Shown piece after piece: positions 1-9,500 of a DNA stretch of 45,055 nt; the first letter of the stretch is position 1, and every line of letters begins with the position of its first letter. A program made the translations under genes and the position numbers. The DNA is taken from contig JAZNTV010000027.1 in NCBI GenBank assembly GCA_045591985.1, positions 1 through 45,055 on the forward strand. Direction: 5' to 3'. This DNA is from SIG588 sp045591985. Its GTDB lineage: Bacteria; Bacillota; Clostridia; Oscillospirales; Acutalibacteraceae. The notes below the pieces were generated by a model. That model was not told the origin of the DNA and ran no database searches. It saw only the letters and a program-made list of their open reading frames with translations.

Positions 1-21
1 TTGCCGCTTTTTCAAAAAAAC

Positions 22-50
22 TTGAAATATTGGAGTAATTAGTGTATAAT
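22..50 (+). promoter_or_regulatory. Sigma-A promoter in AT-rich island
   Basis: TTGAAA at 22-27 and TATAAT at 45-50 are separated by 17 bases. It faces the gene that starts at 361, but 300 bases of non-coding sequence and an inverted repeat lie between them, so its true target is uncertain. Confidence 0.6.
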
Positions 51-211
51 ACCTTTGTCAGCGTGGCAACACTATGGCAACAAAAAATCTGATAGTCCAT
101 ACTATATGGATAATACAGATGTATGAGATACCACGAGCCAAACCGCCTATACAAAATTGTTTAGGTTATCTTTTTCGGGAGCGAGTGGGAATAATAACTA
201 CTGGCTTACAA

Positions 212-250
212 GTGCCCGAAAACCCTTGGAAACAAAGGGCTTTCGGGCAC
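212..250. repeat. Long inverted repeat, possible terminator
   Basis: The arms 212-227 and 234-250 (GTGCCCGAAAACCCTT and its near-complement ending TTTCGGGCAC) form a stem of about 15 pairs with one mismatch and a six-base loop. The following bases (TTTGTGCTTTG) make only a poor U-tract, so it could be a weak terminator or a remnant of a mobile element end. The rest of 1-360 holds no gene I can support; short frames there lack ribosome sites. Confidence 0.55.
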
Positions 251-360
251 TTTGTGCTTTGATAAAAATGCTTCTGCAATGCTTTTGCAACACGCAGTGT
301 GAAAAGTGCAAAAAGGAATGGTTGCAAGTGGCTATGATGTAATGAAAGGAGCGTGGCATA

Positions 361-1125
361 GTGTTTGATTTTTTGAAAAAGAAAACGGAAATCAATACGA
401 CGCAAATTGTGGATGAAATCGAAGCAGCAGTATATGAGCACGTTAAGCCATACGGATTTAAAAAATACGGCAGAACACTGCACCGTTTCGTTTCGGAAGA
501 TATTTCGCAAGTGATTCATTTTCAAAGCGGTATGCCTACACACGGAATGGGAGGACTGCTCTGTGTGAATTTGGGAATCCGCATTCCTGAATGCTCCGAA
601 AGAGTTTTCCAGCCCAAGATCGAAAAGAAAAAATATTATCACGAGTATGAGTGTACAATCCGCTCTCGTCTTGGAATCGTTAGTGGTAAGCAAGAAACTT
701 GGTACGATCTTCGTAAGAAAACAGACAAAATTATAAAAAGCATTATTGAAGAAATTGATCAATATGTTTTGCCTGTTTATGAGGTTTTGAATAGCCGTGA
801 AGCTATTCTTGCACACAGAAAAGAGTATCCGTTGTTAGATAATATGGATCATCTTATTTCTTTGGAAGAATGTATGATTTACGGTTATCTCGGAAACATC
901 GAAAAAGCAAAGCAACTGTTTGAAAAGTATTATCAATCTGCTGTCGATGAGTATAACGACTTAATGAAAAACGGACGCAAGCAGTATCTTAAAAAAGGCG
1001 AACGAGTTATTTATATGGGACAGAATATAACCGCCGAAAAAGATGGATACATGACCTTATACGGAGCGAATCACGGACATATTGATTATCTTGACGAATT
1101 GGCTACTAATCTAGGCATAAGGTAA
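361..1125 (+). CDS. DUF4304-type hypothetical protein
   Basis: 254 residues, no signal peptide or membrane segment. The first third (about residues 20-110, KPYGFKKYGRTLHRF followed by DISQVIHFQSG and a conserved hydrophobic strand LLCVNLGI) resembles DUF4304, a family of unknown function often seen as stand-alone proteins in Firmicutes. The C-terminal part, with a helical segment near residues 150-200, is less conserved to my eye. The GTG start at 361 is supported by GAAAGGAG at 344-351. It is the only convincing gene in an AT-rich, lysine-rich-codon island that differs from the GC-rich DNA after 1800, so acquisition by transfer is likely. A strong terminator follows at 1381. No function should be assigned. 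Confidence 0.7.
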   Translation: MFDFLKKKTEINTTQIVDEIEAAVYEHVKPYGFKKYGRTLHRFVSEDISQVIHFQSGMPTHGMGGLLCVNLGIRIPECSERVFQPKIEKKKYYHEYECTIRSRLGIVSGKQETWYDLRKKTDKIIKSIIEEIDQYVLPVYEVLNSREAILAHRKEYPLLDNMDHLISLEECMIYGYLGNIEKAKQLFEKYYQSAVDEYNDLMKNGRKQYLKKGERVIYMGQNITAEKDGYMTLYGANHGHIDYLDELATNLGIR

Positions 1126-1380
1126 AAGCCACCCGACACCATTCCATAGGCAATTTTGCAACGTTTTCTGCAACAAAAATTTTGATAAATAAAATAATGG
1201 GTGGAAAAACGGTGCTAAAATTGCCTTTTAGAATACAATATGGGGCACAAATAAGCCAAAGAAGATTCCCGAAAAAGAGTGGGAATGATTTTCGTTGTTT
1301 TTGGGAAATCTCGGCGTCCTCTAAACCCGTGAAAAGGGCAAACTTAGACATTCTGAGAAACGCTCAAAAGTAAACAAAAT

Positions 1381-1428
1381 AACGACCTTGTGTAGCACAC
1401 ATTCACCGTGCTACATAAGGTCGTTTTT
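1381..1428 (+). terminator. Intrinsic terminator
   Basis: AACGACCTTGTGTAGCAC (1381-1398) pairs with GTGCTACATAAGGTCGTT (1408-1425) with one mismatched position, followed by TTTTTATT. It would end transcripts from the DUF4304-type gene region. Confidence 0.85.
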
Positions 1429-1761
1429 ATTCTTATATTGACCTTGGAATATCCATGTTTCTTTCTGCTTAACCCCACTTCGTGAAAATAGCAGACCCAG
1501 AAGAAACTTCGTAAACCTCTGGGTATTTCCCATTATCTTCCCATAATTTTACAGTTTCCTATAGTTTTCCAATCAACTCTTATAAGAAGAAAAGAGAAGC
1601 AATAAGAGGACGGACAGCGGAGAAAAAAGGAGATAAAAAGGAAGTTAAGAGAGCATGTGGAAAATTGCCCTTTTGAGAATGAGGAAGTTTACCCTATGAC
1701 AGAAAAGCAATAGAAAAAACCGCCTTTCCCCGTAATATCACATTTTTTCTCAATTACCGCA

Positions 1762-1790
1762 TTGACGCGCCCCCGTATTCTCGGTATAAT
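1762..1790 (+). promoter_or_regulatory. Promoter of reductase-symporter operon
   Basis: TTGACG 1762-1767, 17-base spacer, TATAAT 1785-1790. The start codon at 1819 has GAGGTGA at 1809-1815. Confidence 0.85.
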
Positions 1791-1818
1791 GGGTATATTA
1801 TGCTGGATGAGGTGAATT

Positions 1819-2979
1819 ATGGAATACAGAAAGCTCGGCCGCACCGGTATGACGGTAAGCGAGATCTCGCTCGGATGTGAACATCTGCAAGGCAAGGATT
1901 ACGACACCGTTAAAACGGTGATCGATGCAGCGCTCGCGGCGGGTATCAATTTTATGGACGTTTTTATGAGCGAGCCGAAGGTCCGCACCAACATCGGCAA
2001 AGCGCTCGAAGGGCGGCGCGAAAAGGTGATCATTCAAGGACACATCGGCGCGTGTTGGGTGGACGGACAATACAAAGTCAGCCGCGATATCGACGAATGC
2101 GTTACGGCATTCGAAGATTTGCTATCCCGCTTACAGACCACGTATATCGATGTGGGATTTATCCACTTTGTCGATAAAATGACCGATTGGGACAGTCTGC
2201 CCGACAGCGAAATGATGCGCTATGTCCTTTCGCTGAAAGAGAAAGGGGTCATCCGCGCGATCGGTATGAGTTCCCACGATCCCGTTACCGCCCAAAAAGC
2301 GGTGGAGAGCGGACTGATCGATGTGTTGATGTTTTCTCTTAATCCTGCGTATGACCTGGTTCCGAAAGAACAGAATATGGTCGAGATCTTTGACGAAGTA
2401 ATCGCGGGGGAAAAACAGGATTATACCGCCCTCACGCTGGAAAATGCGCGTACCGAGCTATATCGCACCTGTGAAGAGCGGGGCGTCGCCATTACCGTAA
2501 TGAAAGCCCTTGCCATGGGTACACTTCTTTCAGACGAGCGTTCTCCCTTAGGCGTGGCTATGACAGCGGCGCAGTGTATTCACTACGCCCTCACCCGCCC
2601 GGCGGTCGCCGCTGTGATGGTGGGTATGCAAACGGCAGACGAAGTGGCCACCGCCGCGGCCTATTACGACCTGCCCCCGTCTGCTCGCGATCACAGTACC
2701 GTACTCGGAAAACTCGGTATGTTCAATGCGAGCGGACTTTGCATGTATTGCAACCACTGTCTCCCCTGTCCGCAAGCGATCGACATTGCGGCGGTAAACA
2801 AGTATCTCGATTTGGTCGAACTCGACCGCCGTCCTGCCGCCAGTGTAGCGGCGCACTACACCGCACTCGGCGCCACCGCCGCCGACTGTCTCCGTTGCGG
2901 TGCGTGTGAATCGCGCTGTCCTTTCCACGTGGCGGTGTGCGACCGCATGGATCGCGCGGTTGCAACGTTTGGAAAATAA
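1819..2979 (+). CDS. Aldo/keto reductase with C-terminal ferredoxin domain
   Basis: 386 residues, cytoplasmic. Residues 1-270 form an aldo/keto reductase TIM barrel (MEYRKLGRTGMTVSEISLG, GVIRAIGMSSHD). The C-terminal 80 residues carry two cysteine clusters: C308, C311, C314, C317 followed by P, and C357, C360, C363, C367 followed by P. This is the two [4Fe-4S] pattern of COG1453-type oxidoreductases, so it is probably a redox enzyme using NAD(P) or flavin and ferredoxin-like electron transfer. The substrate is unknown. Two of the usual catalytic tetrad are not seen: the region after D47 (DVFMSEP) lacks the tyrosine of DTAxxYG, and the lysine strand reads QGHIG. The histidine in FIHF is present. 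It is 18 bases upstream of a symporter gene and presumably shares its promoter. Confidence 0.85.
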   Translation: MEYRKLGRTGMTVSEISLGCEHLQGKDYDTVKTVIDAALAAGINFMDVFMSEPKVRTNIGKALEGRREKVIIQGHIGACWVDGQYKVSRDIDECVTAFEDLLSRLQTTYIDVGFIHFVDKMTDWDSLPDSEMMRYVLSLKEKGVIRAIGMSSHDPVTAQKAVESGLIDVLMFSLNPAYDLVPKEQNMVEIFDEVIAGEKQDYTALTLENARTELYRTCEERGVAITVMKALAMGTLLSDERSPLGVAMTAAQCIHYALTRPAVAAVMVGMQTADEVATAAAYYDLPPSARDHSTVLGKLGMFNASGLCMYCNHCLPCPQAIDIAAVNKYLDLVELDRRPAASVAAHYTALGATAADCLRCGACESRCPFHVAVCDRMDRAVATFGK

Positions 2980-2997
2980 ACGATAAGAGGTCATATT

Positions 2998-4398
2998 ATG
3001 TTGGAAACTTTGATCAACGGCATCACCGATGCCCTGTATAGCCGGGTCTTGATTATACTTTTGGTATTGGGAGGCCTTTATTTTACCATCCGTACACGTT
3101 TTGCACAATTCCGCCTTCTTCCACAGCAATTCAAATCCGTAACCGAAAAAGGCGATAAAAACGGCGTCTCCTCCTTTCAGGCACTGATGGTCTCTACCGC
3201 CTCGCGCGTGGGAACGGGTAACATCATCGGTGTGGCGACCGCCTTGTGTATCGGCGGATTCGGCAGTGTGTTTTGGATGTGGGTGATCGCCCTCGTCGGC
3301 GCGGCCTCGGCTTTTGTGGAAAGCACCCTCGCGCAGATCTATAAAAAGCGCGGCGCGGACGGATGCTACGGCGGACCGGCTTATTATATCGAAGCGGCGA
3401 CCAAACGACGTTGGATCGCCGTGGTGTTTTCGGTCTGTTTGATCTTAACTTACGGGTTCGGATTTAATATGCTGGCATCGTATAATCTGCAATCCACCTT
3501 TTCGTCCTATGGATTTTACAACGAGACCTACACACCGTGGATCATCGGTTTGGTGATCGCCGCCCTGGTCGCCTTCTGCCTCTTCGGCGGCGGCAAGCGT
3601 CTGCTGAAAGTAACCGGCGTGTTGGTGCCCGTTATGGGCGGGTTATACATTCTTACGGCGATCGTGATCTCGCTCATCAACATCCGCACACTGCCGTCGG
3701 TCTTTCGCCAAATTTTCACCGACGCCTTCGACTTCGGCGCCGTTTTCGGCGGGTTCAGCGGATCGTGTGTGATGTTGGGTATCAAGCGAGGACTGTTTTC
3801 GAACGAGGCGGGTGTCGGCTCAGCGCCCAACGCCTCCGCATCGGCCGACGTTTCCCACCCTGTAAAGCAGGGCCTGGTACAGGTCTTGTCGGTATTTATC
3901 GACACACTGCTTGTCTGTTCGGCCACCGCGTTTATGTGTATGACATCGGGTATTACCCCACCGACCGACAGCGCCGAGGCCGCCACCTATGTGCAAGAGG
4001 CGCTCCGTGCGACATTGGGCGGTGTGGGCCCCCTGTTTATCACGGTCGCTATGATCCTCTTCGCCTTTACCACCCTGCTCGGCAATCTGTTTTATGTCGA
4101 CAAATCCATTCGTTTTCTGCTGAACAAAGAGCCGTCTCGCAGGGCACGCAACATCTACTACCTCGCGGCGTCGCTGGTCATCTTAGTAGGTGCGGGACTG
4201 AGCGCCGATCTGTTGTGGGGCGTGGCGGATATTTTGATGGGGGCTATGACCATTATCAATATGCCGGTCATCCTCTATCTCGGTCGTTACGCCTTCCGCG
4301 CATTAAAAGACTACGAGCAACAGTGGAAAGCCGGTAAAACGATCACCTTTAAGGCCGCCGATATCCATCTCCCTCATAAGACCGATTATTGGCATTAA
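2998..4398 (+). CDS. Sodium:alanine/glycine symporter (AGCS family)
   Basis: 466 residues, about 10-11 hydrophobic segments; an inner-membrane cation-coupled amino acid importer of the alanine/glycine:cation symporter family. The family signature is clear: RVGTGNIIGVATAL near residue 70, FWMWVIALVGAASAFVESTLAQ, and GGPAYYIE, then later GIKRGLFSNEAGVGSAPNASA near residue 265. Length is typical. ATG at 2998 follows AAGAGGTC. It lies just after the reductase gene and is followed by a strong terminator, so the two form an operon. Whether the reductase acts on the imported amino acid or a product is inference only. Substrate (alanine, glycine or similar) cannot be read from sequence. Confidence 0.93.
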   Translation: MLETLINGITDALYSRVLIILLVLGGLYFTIRTRFAQFRLLPQQFKSVTEKGDKNGVSSFQALMVSTASRVGTGNIIGVATALCIGGFGSVFWMWVIALVGAASAFVESTLAQIYKKRGADGCYGGPAYYIEAATKRRWIAVVFSVCLILTYGFGFNMLASYNLQSTFSSYGFYNETYTPWIIGLVIAALVAFCLFGGGKRLLKVTGVLVPVMGGLYILTAIVISLINIRTLPSVFRQIFTDAFDFGAVFGGFSGSCVMLGIKRGLFSNEAGVGSAPNASASADVSHPVKQGLVQVLSVFIDTLLVCSATAFMCMTSGITPPTDSAEAATYVQEALRATLGGVGPLFITVAMILFAFTTLLGNLFYVDKSIRFLLNKEPSRRARNIYYLAASLVILVGAGLSADLLWGVADILMGAMTIINMPVILYLGRYAFRALKDYEQQWKAGKTITFKAADIHLPHKTDYWH

Positions 4399-4436
4399 AA
4401 AATGCTTGGAATCCAACGATTCCAAGCATTTTTCTT
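4397..4436 (+). terminator. Intrinsic terminator after symporter
   Basis: AATGCTTGGAAT (4401-4412) pairs perfectly with ATTCCAAGCATT (4419-4430) around a six-base loop, followed by TTTCTT. The same tract runs directly into the -35 box of the next promoter. Confidence 0.9.
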
Positions 4437-4490
4437 GACAAAGTCGCCGTTGTGTGATAATATAACGAAAGATGTATAACAGTTGTTATA
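4435..4490 (+). promoter_or_regulatory. tetR-ABC promoter with palindromic operator
   Basis: TTGACA 4435-4440, 17 bases, TAATAT 4458-4463. A perfect 7-2-7 palindrome, TATAACA-GT-TGTTATA, spans 4475-4490, over the predicted start of transcription and just before the AAGGAGGTG ribosome site at 4493. This is the expected position and shape for a TetR-family autoregulatory operator. Confidence 0.75.
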
Positions 4491-4505
4491 TTAAGGAGGT
4501 GCGCT

Positions 4506-5069
4506 ATGCCGCCGAAAACAAGAGTGACCAAAGACGATATTTTAAACGCCGCTGTGAACATTGTACGAAACAGCGGTGCCGAAGCGCTCAACGCCCGCAC
4601 CATAGCCTCGATGCTCAACTGTTCCACACAACCGATCTTTTCGAACTTCGCCACCATGGAAACGTTGCGCATGGCGGTCGTGGAAAAGGCGGATACGCTG
4701 TGCTCCGCATATATGCAACAGGAAATGCAACGCGGCGAATTTCCTGCGTACAAGGCAACCGGCATGGCCTATATCCGCTTTGCCAAAGAAGAGCGCGAAT
4801 TGTTTAAACTGTTGTATATGCGCGACCGCACCCACGAATTCATCCCCGAAACCACCGCACAGACCGAGCAAATGGAAACGATCGTGCAGAAAAACACCGG
4901 CCTCAGCGGCGAAGAAGCCCGATTGTTTCACATGGAAATGTGGGCCTATGTTCACGGCATTGCCACCATGTTTGCCACCGGCTTTTTCGATCTCGAGTGG
5001 GAGGTTGTCAGCCGTATACTCACCGATGCCTATCAGGGGCTTCGCAAGCAACACGGAATGGAGGGATAA
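4506..5069 (+). CDS. TetR/AcrR family transcriptional regulator
   Basis: 187 residues. Residues 8-55 are a TetR-type helix-turn-helix (TKDDILNAAVNIVRNSGAEAL, then ARTIASMLNCSTQPIFSNF). The C-terminal half is helical and ends with a tryptophan-histidine-glycine segment (MWAYVHGIATM, near residue 142) of the WHG-type ligand domain. It should repress the adjacent exporter and itself through the palindrome at 4475-4490, with release by an unknown small molecule. The ATG at 4506 has AAGGAGGTG six bases upstream. Stop and the next start are three bases apart, so the regulator is the first gene of the exporter operon. Confidence 0.92.
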   Translation: MPPKTRVTKDDILNAAVNIVRNSGAEALNARTIASMLNCSTQPIFSNFATMETLRMAVVEKADTLCSAYMQQEMQRGEFPAYKATGMAYIRFAKEERELFKLLYMRDRTHEFIPETTAQTEQMETIVQKNTGLSGEEARLFHMEMWAYVHGIATMFATGFFDLEWEVVSRILTDAYQGLRKQHGMEG

Positions 5070-5072
5070 CCG

Positions 5073-5801
5073 ATGGATGCCATTCGCATTGAAAATTTGA
5101 CAAAAACATACAAAGATGTCGTCGCCGTGGATCGTTTGTGCCTCTCGATCGGGGAAGGGGAGTTGTTCTCGCTGCTTGGTGTGAACGGCGCCGGCAAAAC
5201 GACCACCATTAAAATGTTATCCTGCTTAACCCGCCCCACCGACGGCGACGCATTTTTAAACGGAAACAGCATTGTAAGCGATCCGTCTGCCGTGAAATCC
5301 ATTATCGGTGTCTCGCCGCAGGAAACGGCGGTAGCACCCGCGCTCTCGGTCGAGGAAAACCTTGCATTGATGTGCGGCGTATACGGATTGAGCAAAGAAA
5401 AAAGGCAACATCGGGTCGCCGAACTTGCCGCCTTATTGGGGTTGGAGACGGTGATGAAGAAAAAAGCCGCCAAACTTTCGGGCGGTTGGCAACGGCGGCT
5501 GAGCATCGCTATGGCACTGATCGGTGAACCGCAGATCCTGTTTTTGGATGAACCGACCCTTGGGCTCGATGTCCTTGCCCGAAGCGATCTATGGGATCTG
5601 ATCCGTTCCCTCAAAGGTCGTGTCACCATCGTTTTGACCACACACTATATGGAAGAGGCCGAAGCGCTGTCCGATCGTATCGCCATTATGAAGGACGGCC
5701 GACTGCTCATCTGCGATACCGCGGAAAAGATCAAAGAAGCCGCCGAAACCGACAATTTCGAGCAGGCATTTATCCGTATTGTAAAGGAGGCGGGCCGATG
5801 A
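5073..5801 (+). CDS. ABC-2 type exporter, ATP-binding subunit
   Basis: 242 residues, the nucleotide-binding subunit of an ABC-2 exporter, acting on the inner face of the membrane with the permease encoded next. Walker A is GVNGAGKTTTIKM near residue 40, the signature is LSGGWQRRLS near residue 138, and Walker B is ILFLDEPTLGLD near residue 158. The H-loop histidine is in TTHYMEEAE. The signature has tryptophan where MxxR or QKQR is usual. Its TGA stop overlaps the permease ATG (ATGA), so translation is coupled. Family members export drugs, antibiotics or lipids; TetR control suggests response to a toxic compound. Confidence 0.94.
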   Translation: MDAIRIENLTKTYKDVVAVDRLCLSIGEGELFSLLGVNGAGKTTTIKMLSCLTRPTDGDAFLNGNSIVSDPSAVKSIIGVSPQETAVAPALSVEENLALMCGVYGLSKEKRQHRVAELAALLGLETVMKKKAAKLSGGWQRRLSIAMALIGEPQILFLDEPTLGLDVLARSDLWDLIRSLKGRVTIVLTTHYMEEAEALSDRIAIMKDGRLLICDTAEKIKEAAETDNFEQAFIRIVKEAGR

Positions 5802-6529
5802 GAATGCTTACCTTTGCCAACCGAAACGCCAAGGAGATCCTGCGCGATCCGTTGACGCTCTTTTTCGGGCTCGGCTTCCCGCTTGTGCTGATCCTTCTGC
5901 TCAGCGCCATACAGGCGAATATCCCCGTGCCGCTTTTTGAGATACAGCAATTGACCCCGGGCGTGACGGTATTCGGTCTGTCTTTTATGACCCTGTTTTC
6001 CGCCACCATCATCGCCAAAGACCGCGGCAGTTCCCTGTTGCAACGCTTATATACCACACCGCTGACGCCGCGGGACTTCATCCTCGGCTATACACTGCCG
6101 ATCCTGCCGATCTCGGTTGCGCAATGTGCGGTCTGTTACGTTGCATCGTTGTTTCTCGGATTGGATTTTACCATCGGCATTCTGTTTGCCATCGTGTGTA
6201 TTCTTCCCGTTTCGATCCTCTATATTGCGCTCGGTCTGCTTTGCGGCAGTGTGCTGAACGACAAACAGGTCGGCGGCATCTGCGGGGCGTTACTGACCAA
6301 TCTTTCGGCCTGGCTTTCCGGCGTTTGGTTCGACCTGGAATTGGTGGGGGGTACGTTTCGGAAAGCAGCGTATATGCTGCCGTTTGTCCATGCGGTAGAA
6401 ATGGAACGGGCCGCACTGGCGGGCAATTTCGCCGCCCTCTTCCCCCATTTGTGGTGGGTGCTTGGCTATGCCGCCGTCCTGCTTGTTTTGGCAGTCTTAC
6501 TGTTCCTGCGTCAAATGAAAAAGCAATAA
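5798..6529 (+). CDS. ABC-2 type exporter, permease subunit
   Basis: 243 residues from ATG 5798, which overlaps the upstream stop and has AAAGGAGG at 5783-5790. Six hydrophobic segments follow a short amphipathic N-terminus (NAKEILRDPLTLFFGLGFPLVLILLL), as in ABC-2 permeases of about 240 residues. The cytoplasmic loop KDRGSSLLQRLYTTPLTPRDF is the conserved coupling region of this family (GT-x-xRL-x-TPL pattern). It makes the membrane channel for the preceding ATPase. A terminator lies 6 bases beyond the stop. The substrate is unknown. Confidence 0.92.
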   Translation: MRMLTFANRNAKEILRDPLTLFFGLGFPLVLILLLSAIQANIPVPLFEIQQLTPGVTVFGLSFMTLFSATIIAKDRGSSLLQRLYTTPLTPRDFILGYTLPILPISVAQCAVCYVASLFLGLDFTIGILFAIVCILPVSILYIALGLLCGSVLNDKQVGGICGALLTNLSAWLSGVWFDLELVGGTFRKAAYMLPFVHAVEMERAALAGNFAALFPHLWWVLGYAAVLLVLAVLLFLRQMKKQ

Positions 6530-6535
6530 AAATCA

Positions 6536-6567
6536 CGGAGACGCCGGTCAAAGGCGTCTCCGTTTTT
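6536..6567. terminator. Terminator between convergent operons
   Basis: CGGAGACGCC (6536-6545) pairs with GGCGTCTCCG (6553-6562), then TTTTT. The opposite strand also has a T-rich tail (TGATTTTTAT), so it can serve the exporter operon and the convergent GH2 gene. Confidence 0.9.
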
Positions 6568-6575
6568 AGATCGTA

Positions 6576-9500
6576 TTACCCGAGCAACGTCAGATCCGAA
6601 ATGACCCAGGGTTTCAGGGCGTTGGTCTTCAGTGCCAACTTGAAACAGCGCGCGGTTATCCCTTCGCCCAGATCCACAAACACCCGCCCGCCTTCATAAG
6701 ACATTCGCTCTTCAAACAACGTGTGATAGATCGGCTTCATCGTATCGGGTGTGTCGCCCGCCAAAAGCTCGAAAGAATGCGGCGTGTAACACGCGCCTGC
6801 CACTTCCGCCGTGAGGGAGGAAAATGCGATCGCCTTACAACACACGGGATTCTCGAGGCGTATTTCAAAATCGATGCCTTCGCGCTGGTCGCCGTCGCTG
6901 ATCCAAAAACTTTCGCGTCCGGCCACCGCCTGTGCAACCGTATCGGGGCGATTGCGACTAAACAGATTATCCGCCCCGAGTGCGATCGGCTGAATATCTC
7001 GTCCATAAAGCGAAAACCGCAGATCGAGTTTGGAATAATCGTAGCGCGTGAAGGTCACCTCGGGCATCGGGCCGCCCTGGGGCAAGATGAGCATCAGCCG
7101 ATTCCAACCCGATGTCAGCATCACGGTCGGGATGCGAATTTGTACCCCCTCTCCCAAAAGCGCACCGTTCAGCCACAACTCACATCCGTTCGGTGCCGAA
7201 ATATCCAGCGACACGGTATCGGGATTGAGCAAAAGATCGGTGCGATCGGAAGGCGAATAGACAAACACCGCCAGCGCACAACGCGACGGCAGACGTCCGC
7301 CGCGGGCAACCGCGCGCCATGCGTGGCCGTTTTCCACACGGTTGAGACCGGCACACAAAGCGGAGGCCTCTTCCCCCTCTTCCAACACTTTACACAAGGC
7401 GCGGTTGAGGGTCACGCCGTATATGCTGCCCGAAAGCAGTTCCGAAAGTGCCGCGTTTTCGGAAAATTCCACCGCCGTATTCAAAGCCGACAGCACCCGT
7501 ACCAACAGATGCTTCACCTTTTTGTTCTGCAACGCCGTGGCGGTCTGGCAGAAATAGATGGTGCTTCCCGCATAGGTATGGCGGGCCAGCGCGGCGAAAC
7601 GCGAACGGTCTTCCTGTTCGCTTTTGTGTACCGCTACGGTTTTGATGTTTTCGGCATTTTGGTTCCACTGTCGCCAATCCACCGTCGGAAGTCCCAACAA
7701 AATGCCGTCGGTATCGCCTTTATATTCCAGCAGATTTACCGCCAGGTGAGCGGCACTTCCTTCGACCAAACCATAGAGGTTGTTGCCGTAGACGCCCGCA
7801 GTGACCGGATCCGGACGAGCGGGACGCAGATGACACGCCTTCTTTGACGATACCGCGAACTCATAGGAAAACAGGGGGGGTGTTTTTGTAAGCCCCAACA
7901 CCAACACGGTTTTAAAGTTGTGTTGCCCGACGGCACGCAACCAATCCAATTCTTCACGGCCATCGACAATCAACAGCGCCTCTTGGGAAGCGGTGAGTAG
8001 CCCCTCCAGTTCCGCGCGATCCACCACGGTATAGCGACAGCGGATCTCATTCAACATAGCGGCCACCGCTCCGTTTGCGGCACCGTAAAAATACGCCGAA
8101 ACAGGCGGTTTGATCACACAATCACGCAGATAACGCGCCAGGCGGACCATCATCCACAACGCCAACGGCTCCTCGTCTGCATAGCGAGTCAGATCGATCG
8201 CCGACAGGATACGCGGTTGTCCCGCCGGGGTAAGATCCAGCACCAACGGCATTCCCGCTCCGTTGAAATAGAGGGGGGTAGCGTTGGCATTCAGGTGATC
8301 GGTGAAGTAACGCGCTTCGCGCGGCCGATTGAAGCGCAGGGTTCCCATCGGCCGCAACGACGCGAACGCATCCGACGTAAACACCGCCTCTACCGCACGG
8401 CGGCGGGCCAAACCGGCATAAGGCGAGCCGTCTCCCAAACGGAAATCCAAGGCGAGACCCTCAGCTTCTTCCCCATCGTGCAAACAGGGCAACTTCACCG
8501 CCTCCCACGCGGCCGTAAGACGCGCACGGTCAAACACGGTCAACGTTGCGCGGTCGGTATAGTATTCGCGTGTCGCATCGCGCAAGGTAACGCGCACCTC
8601 TGCCGCTTGTTCGTGCACGGCAGGCATTGTCAGCGTAAGAGTGATATCTTCATAGCTGCATGCCGTCATCGGCATCTCCCGCACCACGGTCGCCGCCACC
8701 GCACCGTCCACCACCACTTCACCTGTCAGCGTCAGTGTCAGCGGATCGCGATGGTCGTTGAATACCGTGACGGCAAAATCCACCGATTCGCCCGCCCAGG
8801 CGGCCGCCGGCGTGTGTTCCAAAAACGGTCTCACCGGCGTAAACGCCTCTTTGGTGTAGTGCCACACGGGGTTGGGGGTATATTTCGGCAGATCCGATTG
8901 CGCTCCTGCATTCAAGGTGCGCAGATACGGCGTGAGACGCGACGGCTTGATGCCGGGTGTCTCATAGGTATCGTAGGTAAACTGCTGTTCTTTAAAAGGC
9001 AACGGCTCCAAACCGTACCAAATAAGATTGAATACGCACACCTGCTGTGCCCAGCGGCGCTGACCGATAAGATTGCGGTAGGCATCCCGCGCCACCGCTG
9101 TCAGTCGCCCGTCAAACGAGAGCAGCGTCGACTCGCCGTCGGCCATACAGACGGTATCCGGCGTGGAATAATACATACTGCCGTTTTCACCGATGGTGAT
9201 CGGCTTTTCACGGTGGGTGGGGCAATCGTAACCGGGATAATGCCACGAATTGATGGCAAGACGGCCGCCCAGATCGTGACTGCCGTCGCAACTGTAGGGA
9301 CGGGAGGGGTCGAGTTTGGGAATCTCTTTCGTCAGATCAAACACCTTTTCGGCAAGATCTTCCTCGTCGCGTATACAGGGCGCACCCACCACTTTATACG
9401 CGGGAATACACTCGTTTTCGGGACTCCACATAATCACCGACGGATGGTTGCGATCCCGCCGGATCAACCGACGCAAATGTCGTTTGCAGTTTTCAAAGAA

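Larger units (their letters stand above)
1126..1818. other. AT-rich intergenic region with element-like debris
   Basis: No supportable gene. Apart from the terminator at 1381-1428 and the promoter at 1762-1790, there are repeated GCAAC motifs near 1156-1175, similar in style to those at 64-82 and 286-293. A purine-rich stretch at 1580-1650 precedes a tiny open frame (ATG at 1654, 14 codons) overlapped by a five-codon frame. Such arrangements occur at the edges of integrated elements. No integrase or direct repeat pair is visible in the window. Confidence 0.35.

Noticed and set aside
166..816. 216-codon minus-strand frame opposite the DUF4304-type gene
   Set aside because: Antisense to a better-supported gene and crosses the inverted repeat at 212-250.
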